Positions 1 through 7,600 of a stretch of DNA of 9,672 bases are shown here, piece after piece. Location: positions 1 through 9,672 of the forward strand of contig JAGOBX010000099.1 in the NCBI GenBank assembly GCA_017999075.1. The letters run 5' to 3'. Below the pieces are notes generated by a model. The model did no database searches, was not told the DNA's origin, and saw only the letters and a list, made by a program, of their open reading frames with translations. Each line of letters begins with the position of its first letter. Position 1 is the first letter of the stretch. Source of the DNA: JAGOBX01 sp017999075 [NCBI: Candidatus Babelota bacterium]. GTDB lineage: Bacteria; JAGOBX01. Position numbers and translations under genes: made by a program.

Positions 1-122
1 AAAGAGGAGATATAATTATAGCGGGTATTTATATATTAGAAGAAATAATGTATAAATTTGATATAAAAAAAATTTTAATAAGCGATAATGGAATATTGGT
101 TGGAATAATATTAAATTTATGA
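1..122 (+). CDS. 3' end of a Ppx/GppA-family phosphatase (partial)
   Basis: Only the last 39 codons are present, read in frame from base 3 to a TGA at 120-122. The peptide begins RGDIIIAGIYILEE and continues to KKILISDNGILVGIIL. This matches the C-terminal end of the exopolyphosphatase / pppGpp phosphohydrolase (Ppx/GppA) domain, where a conserved R-(A/G)-D-x-I-x-x-G helix start is followed by the V/I-S-D-x-G-(L/I)-x-x-G strand and turn. Family members are cytoplasmic ASKHA-fold enzymes that hydrolyse polyphosphate or pppGpp. The ATP/phosphate-binding N-terminal half lies outside the window, so activity and exact subfamily cannot be judged. The protein ends right after this motif, so it lacks the extra C-terminal HD-like domain of long Ppx/GppA enzymes. 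Its stop overlaps the next start in ATGA, which suggests translational coupling to the pilin genes. Only 39 residues support the call. Confidence 0.72.
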   Translation, partial: RGDIIIAGIYILEEIMYKFDIKKILISDNGILVGIILNL

Positions 123-502
123 GAATAGAAAAAATGGGATTGAGTTTAATTGAATTGGTAATATCAATTTTTATTATAGGGATATCAATATCCAGTATTA
201 TTGCTTTAATAATAATAGGAGTAGAAAAAAACAGAACTGCGGATGATTATTTCAAAGCTCAATTACTGGCGTTTTCGAGGATTGAACATTTAAAGTCAAT
301 ATCTTCTGATTCTGCGTTAACATTTAATAATTCAGTTGAACCGTATAATTCTATCCCCGATTATTTTCGCTTTAAAAGAATCACTTATACTCAGCCTGTA
401 ACAATTGGCGATTCAAGTTTATTGAAAATTGAAAGCAATGTATTTTGTAAAACTCAGAATGGAGAAATAAAATTAAAATTATGTGGAGTATTTGATTATT
501 GA
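119..502 (+). CDS. Type IV prepilin-like minor pseudopilin, GspI/PilV-like
   Basis: This 127-residue protein has a classic type III (prepilin) signal. The short leader MRIEKMG is followed by LSLIELV, so a prepilin peptidase should cut after Gly7 and leave Leu+1 and the conserved Glu+5. A hydrophobic helix covers about residues 8-33. After it, AQLLAFSRIEHLKSI (about residues 47-61) resembles the 'A-x-x-LA-x-x-(R/K)-(L/M/I)-E-x-L(R/K)' helix of GspI/PilV-type minor pseudopilins. The remainder is a small, beta-rich C-terminal region. Such proteins sit in the inner membrane and help initiate or cap a type II secretion or type IV pilus pseudopilus. The ATG at 119 is chosen because it supplies the basic leader; the ATG at 134 would leave only Met-Gly before the cleavage site. 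The start overlaps the upstream phosphatase stop and the stop overlaps the next pilin start. No assembly ATPase or platform gene is in the window, so pilus versus secretion use is undecided. Confidence 0.88.
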   Translation: MRIEKMGLSLIELVISIFIIGISISSIIALIIIGVEKNRTADDYFKAQLLAFSRIEHLKSISSDSALTFNNSVEPYNSIPDYFRFKRITYTQPVTIGDSSLLKIESNVFCKTQNGEIKLKLCGVFDY

Positions 503-957
503 AAAAAAAAGGCATAACGATAATTGAATTGGTTATAGCTATAATAATAATTGGGATTATAGCCGGTATATTTACCGACATTTTAAGAAATACTTTTGAT
601 ATGTATGAAAATGTACTTAATGATAACAAACGTAATGCCAGCGCACAACTTATAATTGCTCAATTAAAAGATGAAATCAACCATTCGGCAGAAATTTTTT
701 CTGTTTCTCCTACTAATTTGATTTTGCTGACTTATGATAATGGAGATACAGCAATGTCTTTCCCTAAAAAAATAATTTATAATCATATAGGAAATAAATT
801 ATATAAATATTATGAGCCGTTGAATGATACGTCAAGTTTTAATTATAATTTTTATTACGTTAATTTTAAACTTGAAAATTATACGGATAGTATTGTAGAG
901 ATAAGTTTGAATGATTTTATAGATACATTTAAATTTCAATGTTCAAATCGGAATTAA
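499..957 (+). CDS. Type IV prepilin-like minor pseudopilin, GspJ/PilW-like, TTG start
   Basis: This 152-residue protein starts at TTG (499-501), which overlaps the previous stop as TTGA. The start is firm because translation gives MKKKG directly before ITIIELV, a short basic prepilin leader with cleavage after Gly5 and Glu at +5. The hydrophobic helix runs about residues 6-27. Downstream, a helix (AQLIIAQLKDEINHS, about 48-62) and then the pattern NLILLTYDNGD ... IIYNHIGNKLYKYYE resemble the GspJ/PilW/ComGF style of minor pseudopilin, where a 'dL/I' helix is followed by beta-strands and an 'I-x-Y-x-x-x-x-x-x-L-Y-(R/K)' strand. The upstream GspI/PilV-like partner supports an I-J pair, which in type II secretion systems forms the pseudopilus tip. 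An A9 run (502-510) directly follows the TTG. Subfamily assignment is by pattern only. Confidence 0.86.
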   Translation: MKKKGITIIELVIAIIIIGIIAGIFTDILRNTFDMYENVLNDNKRNASAQLIIAQLKDEINHSAEIFSVSPTNLILLTYDNGDTAMSFPKKIIYNHIGNKLYKYYEPLNDTSSFNYNFYYVNFKLENYTDSIVEISLNDFIDTFKFQCSNRN

Positions 958-980
958 GCCGGAATGGATAATTTTAAAAT

Positions 981-1024
981 AAAAAAATTTTTTTGTTGAT
1001 TAAATCTTTGTTTTTTAATAAAAT
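981..1024 (+). promoter_or_regulatory. Candidate sigma-70-type promoter with upstream A/T tract
   Basis: A -35-like TTGATT (996-1001) is separated by exactly 17 nt from a -10-like TAAAAT (1019-1024), matching 4/6 and 5/6 of the TTGACA/TATAAT consensus. Immediately upstream lies a perfect A7T7 palindrome (981-994), an arrangement expected to bend DNA and similar to an UP element. It sits in the one sizeable gap between the pilin genes and the TPR-giant-PorV block, where a promoter is expected. Transcription would start near 1031. In such AT-rich DNA, promoter-like words arise by chance, so confidence is limited. Confidence 0.42.
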
Positions 1025-1042
1025 AAAAAATCTTAGATTTAA
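1000..1042 (+). repeat. AT-only imperfect inverted repeat in the intergenic gap
   Basis: The outer arms are TTAAATCT (1000-1007) and AGATTTAA (1035-1042). The inner arms are TTTTTTA (1011-1017) and TAAAAAA (1024-1030), around a 6-nt loop. The arms overlap the candidate -10 element and end just before the G6 run, so the element could be an operator or a weak structure near the 5' end of the mRNA. The arms contain only one G or C pair, so stability is low and chance is a real possibility. Confidence 0.25.
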
Positions 1043-1045
1043 AAT

Positions 1046-1064
1046 GGGGGGAAAAATGTAAATT
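1046..1064 (+). promoter_or_regulatory. G6 ribosome-binding run with ATG-TAA start-stop before the TPR gene
   Basis: A GGGGGG run at 1046-1051 is the only purine-G-rich ribosome-binding candidate for the ATG at 1065, but it lies 13 nt upstream, which is longer than usual. Between them is ATG-TAA (1056-1061), a one-codon ORF in the same frame as the gene and only 3 nt from its start. Ribosomes could initiate at either ATG. The TPR gene cannot start upstream, because this TAA closes the frame. Confidence 0.5.
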
Positions 1065-1637
1065 ATGGGAAGTATTGACAATAAAATAAATAGTGAACTT
1101 GAAGCATTGAACAATATGCTTGATGAAGAATTAACAGACATTAATTCTAAAAGTAAAGAAAAATCAGATTTATCTCAGAAAGATACAGTTTTGCCTGCCG
1201 CTGATAAATTATTTGACGATGATATGCGGAATGTTGCAATAGAAAATAAAGAAAAAAATAAAGAAGAATTATTAAAAGAATATTTAAATAACGGCAAAAG
1301 GATGTATATGCGCAGTAATCACTCTGAAGCAATGCAATATTTTCAAAAAGCAATAGAAATAGATCAAAACAATGTTTTAGCTATTTTTAATATGGGAATC
1401 ATATATATTGACAGAGAAGAACAGGAACTTGCAATGAAACAATTTGAAAGAGTTCTTGAAATCAAACCGGATGATTATAAATCTTTATGCAATTTAGGCG
1501 GGATATATTATAAATTAGGCAGATACAGAGAAGCATTTGATATTTTAAACAGAGCCATATCAATAAATCCCAATGATTTGAATAGTTTACAGAATCTGAA
1601 ATTATTAGAAAAAAAGTTATTAAATTCAAAAAAATAA
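1065..1637 (+). CDS. Cytoplasmic three-repeat TPR protein
   Basis: This 190-residue protein has no signal peptide or membrane helix, so it is probably cytoplasmic. Residues 1-66 are highly charged, Glu/Asp/Lys-rich and likely helical or disordered. Residues about 70-171 form three consecutive 34-residue tetratricopeptide repeats: 70-103 (with SEAMQYFQKAIEID), 104-137 (with ELAMKQFERVLEIKPDD) and 138-171 (with REAFDILNRAISINPND). All show the canonical G/A-x-x-(Y/L) helix A, the A-x-x-x-(F/L)-x-x-(A/V)-(I/L) helix B and the closing (I/L)-(D/K/N)-P. A short charged helix caps the C terminus. TPR domains bind partner proteins; the partner is not evident. It is the first gene of the right-hand block and ends 25 nt before the giant secreted protein, so a scaffold or assembly role is possible but inferred only from position. 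The start is fixed by the in-frame TAA at 1059. Confidence 0.9.
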   Translation: MGSIDNKINSELEALNNMLDEELTDINSKSKEKSDLSQKDTVLPAADKLFDDDMRNVAIENKEKNKEELLKEYLNNGKRMYMRSNHSEAMQYFQKAIEIDQNNVLAIFNMGIIYIDREEQELAMKQFERVLEIKPDDYKSLCNLGGIYYKLGRYREAFDILNRAISINPNDLNSLQNLKLLEKKLLNSKK

Positions 1638-1646
1638 TTTTATCTT

Positions 1647-1652
1647 AAGGGG
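1647..1652 (+). promoter_or_regulatory. Ribosome-binding site of the giant protein gene
   Basis: AAGGGG lies 10 nt upstream of the ATG at 1663, in an otherwise A/T-only spacer. It supports that start, which also gives a complete signal peptide. Confidence 0.6.
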
Positions 1653-1662
1653 CAATATAAAT

Positions 1663-4600
1663 ATGTATTTTAAAATAAAATCGGGAATATTATTTATATT
1701 ATTTATAACTATTTTATTTTTAGGAACATTACATTCAGAACCTGCAGGAATAAAGGATATACTTATATTTGAGCAAGTAGGAATGTCGGGAGATACAATT
1801 TCGAGGACAGCTATAGGAAATAATTTATACATAAAAGTAATAACTAACTTGTCAGCTGCTCAAATAAATGATGTTCGAAGCGAAGACACTTGCTTATTAC
1901 ATATTTTTAATACAAATTCAGGAGATAGTATTTTTATAACTTTTGACAGAAAAATATCCGGAGATACCGGCAGCGCGGATTCTACTGTATATGAAATATC
2001 GAGCCAGAATATTATTACAATAAAAAATTCAGGATGGACAAACAACACATTAAATTATATTGGAGCTAACTGGAGTGATTTGATTAAAATAAATATAATA
2101 AATTTTTCCTGCACTAAAGAAATAACTGTTGCTAAACCTACAGAACCTGCCACAATAAACTATTTAAATTTTATGACTTCAAATTTTGAAACTATATTAT
2201 CTTCTGATTACCATATAGCAATGAATGAATTTTTATATTTACAGGCAGTTGCACAGAATGATGCGGAACCTCTTATGGTTGACAGTATACCTGTTACAAT
2301 AAAAAATGCGGATGGTTCTGTAATATTTAATGTCAATTTATTTGAAACGTCAAAAAACAGCGGAATTTATAATAATATTTCAACTCCTGTAAAAATATAT
2401 GACATTACAAATATTTATGACTATACGATAAAAGAAGTCCGCGGCAGTTATCTGACTGTGAATGCAAGAAATTTATCTGATACAATTTATTTTATCAATC
2501 CAGCCAGTCCAACTTCAATCATTGATGCAAAGTTTACAGATTATGGGTTTACTAATGTACTTTCAGGAAAGCGTTATGAAAAACCTTTGCAAGTTAATGC
2601 GTGGATTCAGGCATATGACAAGGAACCTTATTACATAGACACATTGGTTGTGCAGATTCAAAATTCTAATTCAAATATAGATTCTTTACAATTAGTTTTA
2701 ATTGAAACAGCAAAAAATTCAGGTATTTTTAGAACAGCATCTGTTTTAACAATAGGCGATAATACGAATCAATCATTAAATAGCTTGAAAGTAAATTACG
2801 GAGAAACAGTAGGTTTATTGGTAAATGGAATCTTGGTTGACACTATTTTAATAAATTATTCATTCGGTCCTGATTATTTAACCGATTTATATTTTTCAGT
2901 TTCAGGATTTTCAAATAAATTGAGTGACAATTATCATGTTGATAAAGGGGAACGTTTATATATTGAAGCTTATGGACATTCAGGAAATCCTGATATAATA
3001 GATACTTTTTTTGTAACTGTAAAAAATAACAGGACTTCGGAAACTATAACAGTTACAATGACAGAAACATTTAAAAATTCAGGAATTTATAGAAATTCTG
3101 ATGCATATACAAATGATTATACCAATAGTTACTATAAATGGATTGGAGCGAGATTAGGCGATACAATAAGCATTTATTCTACATATGGTTCATTTTCTGA
3201 TGCTGTAAGTTTAATAACTCCGGTTCCTCCTTCTAATGAAAATATCATAGCTTCTTATTTTATAGATGAAAACGGCAACTTTATAAGTGAAGATTCTATT
3301 GCGATAACTTCAAAAATAAAAATTGAGATGTTGTCAATTGATATGGAACCGAGATATTCTGACACTAAAATTATTTATATAAAGAATTTTAATAACGATG
3401 ATTCAATATATGTTTTGTTAACAGAAGTATCGTCAGGTAAATTGAAAAATATTTCTGAAATAACTTTTTCAGGGTATACTAATGTAATTGAAGGTATTTT
3501 AAGAGCTGCTGAAGGAGATCGGATTAATTTAATCATAGACGGAATAGTAAGAGATACCATTTATATATCTGTAAACAACCCTACGATATTTGCAAATTCA
3601 TTTAATTTTATAACATTTGAAGGGGAAATATCTTCAATAAGAACTGATACCTCATATCCTTCCTATGCAACTGTGAATATTGAATTAAATGGAATTGACA
3701 ATAATCCGAATATTATTAATTATATTTATGTTACGTTAATGAATACTTACAATGAGACGATAACTATAAGATTGAATGAAACCGAATATAACACCGGAAA
3801 ATTCAGGGGTTTGTTTTATTTGAGAACATTTACTTCTCAATATAATGGATATATACAGGCAAATAATGAAAATGATACTGTTGGAATAATTTATGATGGG
3901 ATCAACCAAAAAAGATTAGAATTAAAAGTTAGAAAAAGTACTGATGCAGGAAGAGTAATTTCTTTGAGATTAAAAAAAGATGGTTCATTTTTTGAAGATT
4001 TGGATCATCAGTTGAATTTTGATGATGTGGTATATGTTGAATTAGTGGCTGAAGATTCAAATCCGAATACAGTTGATTATACGGATGTAGAATGTTTTTC
4101 AGGTCCATCTTTAGATCCTGTTGCAGAAAGAACCATATCGGTTCAGCTTAAAGAAACTGATCCAAGTTCAGGAATATTCAGAGGGACTTTCAGATTATCA
4201 AGATTATCGAATGATACAATAGATGAACTGAAAATAACATATGGGAATGTTTTGACAGTAACATCTGTTACAGACAATACCAAAATACATACTGCAAATA
4301 TAACCATACCAGTAGAACCTTTAGTAATAAATGAATTAAAGTTTTATACAAACCCTTCTTATAATGAAATTTTACCTGATAATAAACAAATGGATTTTTA
4401 TAATGTTTTGTATATTCAAGCAACGGCATCGGATTTGAATTCATTGAATGCTGATACTGTAGGGGTTGTTTTGCAGGATGCAAAATTATATAGGACAGGG
4501 GATCAAGGCGATAGTATTATTGAAATTGAGACTTATACTTTTACGACAAATAATGTTCATTTTTCATTAGTTGAAACTGGTAAACATACAGGAATTTATC

Positions 4601-7600
4601 GTGGAGCCATATCTATTGGACCTGATAACCTTGATAATGAATTAGGAAAAATTATAGGAACTTCAAGAAGCAATACAATATTATTGTTCTGGCAAAAAGA
4701 TTATGATAATTGGGTAGATTCAGGAAAAACTCCGGCTACTCAACCTGTTCTTAGATCAAAAGTTAAAATGATTCAGTATGATCAGCCGGATTATATTTAT
4801 GCTATAGAGTTTATGAAAAATGAACAATACGCTGAAGTATTGAGAACTCCGCATCTGACACTGGGGCAGGCAATAGAAAGCAATATATCTGAACTTAAAT
4901 ATATTTATGTAAGAGCTTATGCTGATACCAAAACAGCGTCAGATTTATTGGAAGATACCATAGAATTATCTTTGAAAATTTATAAGTGCGATACATACGG
5001 GCAGATATTATGGGATAAAGTAAACGAAGATAAACTATCGGAAAGATCAGATGTTGGTTCTGACTCGGACAGTTTTAATGTTGTAACTATAAAATTGGTT
5101 GAAGTCGGACAGAATTCAGGAATTTATACCAATATAAATGATGTTAAATCAATATTAGATATATATGATTTTGGAACTATAGGTCAAAATGTTAAAATTG
5201 ACAGATCATTATATCCATACCATCTATTAGTGGTAGAGCCAACTATAAGGCATGCGTATAATACCGTAAATTATGCATTAAGTGGAAAAAAAGCTCCGTT
5301 AAACAGTACAGATTCAGGAACATTTGTTGCCGATACATCTTATATAGCGTTCTCTATATCACCGAGTTTTATAGACTCCATAAATATTTATGAATCGCCT
5401 GATTATATAAATATATTGACTCCTTCTGAAAGAACTCCTGAAGAACCATACAACAAACTTTATATAAAAGCTGAAGATAACCGTGATTTGACTGATACAA
5501 AAATTGGGGAAATATCAATAAATTATTTTTCAAATGATGTTTTAAAAGATGAAATTTATCTTCATTTGACAGTTAACCCGAATTTGCCGATATTTTGGAC
5601 AGATTATACGGAAATGCAGAATGAATACGGAGATACTAAACTTCGGGTTAAATTAGTGGAAACAACTCCTTCTTCAAACAGATATGTTATAGATTTGTCA
5701 AGCGTTCCTACTTTGGTTACCCGTATGGACGCAAATACTCCGCGCTGGACAGAACAAAACAGTCAATTGCTTCATGTTATGCAGGGAGATACAATTGATG
5801 TACAAGCTTATAATGATATAACAAAAACTTATGTAAGTACAAAACGCACTTTATTCAGTTCAGCGGTAAACAGGGCGCCTGAACTTATTGGAACAGTAAA
5901 GGTAATGAACCTTGGTTATGGTTCTGAATATTATCAAAATTTTTTAACAGGAAAACCAATATATTTCCAGGCGTTTGGTAGCGCAGGGAAAAGTAATACT
6001 TTGTTGGTTGATACGGTTCCTATAACAGTATACAATCTGCGTTCCGGAGATACCATAAGTTTTTATTTAACAGAAACTGCAATAGGAAGTGAAATTTACA
6101 GACTGGATCCTGTAAAATTTAATTATCCGAGACTTGATCCTGATTTCGGTTTGCCTTCTGACAATATACTTCAGGCAAGGAGCGGAGATTCAATAGTTGC
6201 AATCTGTACAGGAAGTGTAAATTCTATAGGAAGGCGTACTAATGCATATTTTGGGCCAAGAAATGTAGCGTCTCCCAGAAAACCTGAACAAATTTTTGCT
6301 ATAAGATTAAAAAAAGATATGTCAGGATTACTTGATTATTCGCCATTAGAAAATTTTGCCCGCGGAACAACAGTGTGTATAGAAATGAGCGCAGACATAG
6401 GAGATAATGCTTTAGTAGATAATACATATAATGATGTTTATGTGGAAAATCAGCGAGGTCAAACAATAACGGTAGTTCTTACTGAAGATGGTCCTGCAAC
6501 AGGAAAATACAGAGGCAGTTTTAAATTGGAAGCTTCGACAAATGATACTCTTGATGAAATTGGACTGCTTGACAGTGAAACATTTGCAGTATATCATAGA
6601 ATTGCCACAGAAATAAGTTCGGCAGAATATAGAATAGGAGTGCCTGAACCGCCTGTATTTATAAGTTCATTAGGTTTAAAAGACAATAGTTTTGCAAATT
6701 CACTTATGTCGTCTACCAATAATACAGTTTTAGATAAACAACAATTATATATAGAATTAAACGGAGAAGATAAAAATTTGAATTTAGTTGATAAAGTAGA
6801 TATATATATTCTAAGTTGGGAAGATAAAAATGTTTCTACAAATTTATTGAAAGGTATGATAAAAATAAATTTATTGGAAACAGGAATACACACAGGAAAA
6901 TATAGAGGTATTGTAAAATTAGGAGATTTTAATGATACGGATCAGTTTATGATAAAAGCGAATCAGAATGATATTTTAGGAATAATAGAATGTTCTATGC
7001 TTAATGATACCGCATATGCATATCCTTCTGGAATTACAACTACATTTGATAAGATAAAATATTATACAATGTCAGGTTATGCTGATACAGCGTGGGTAGC
7101 TGTAACGAGTTCTCCTTCATTGTTATTCGGAATAACGGTAAAAAGTTCTGATTATACGCAAACCCGTAATATAAACAGGAGTAACCCTATACGATTTGGA
7201 GAAATATTATATATTGAAGCTCAAGGGGATGTTGCTAATCATTTATTGATTGATACTACTATAGTAACAATTTATGGATATGATATAAATGGGAATGTAG
7301 TTCCAGGCACTGAGGTTAAAGTTGAATTAGTGGAAAGTGAGATAGCTTCCGGAACTTATCGTGGAAAAGTAAAAATAGCGGAAGATCAATACACAAATTC
7401 TAAGTTGGCATCAGCATATTATATGGAAAATTCAACATATATATCAGGTTCTTTAAAAAAAGCGATAACTGATAATTTAACATATTTAGATGATCCGTAT
7501 TTACCGATTTTTGGGCCGTTAAGTTCAAGATATTTTGATATAAAATGGACTTTCCAAAATTTAAATGTAGCTTATACCACACACAATAATTTAACTGTTC

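Noticed and set aside
958-1042. Possible intrinsic terminator after the pilin genes
   Set aside because: The hairpins here are almost entirely A/T with no GC-rich stem. The T7 run at 988-994 is preceded only by A7, so a terminator is not supported.
1065-1637. TPR protein as a PilF/PilW-type pilotin lipoprotein belonging to the pilin block
   Set aside because: There is no signal peptide or lipobox cysteine at the N terminus, and a 107-nt gap with a promoter candidate separates it from the pilin genes.
6594-6893. Minus-strand open frame of 99 codons inside the giant gene
   Set aside because: It lies wholly opposite a continuous, motif-rich coding frame and has no ribosome-binding site or recognisable domain. 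The other minus-strand frames (for example 381-629, 4268-4483 and 7400-7624) fail for the same reasons.
2149-7390. CRISPR-like or DNA tandem repeat array
   Set aside because: Repetition is at the protein level with low nucleotide identity and long variable spacing, all within one open frame.
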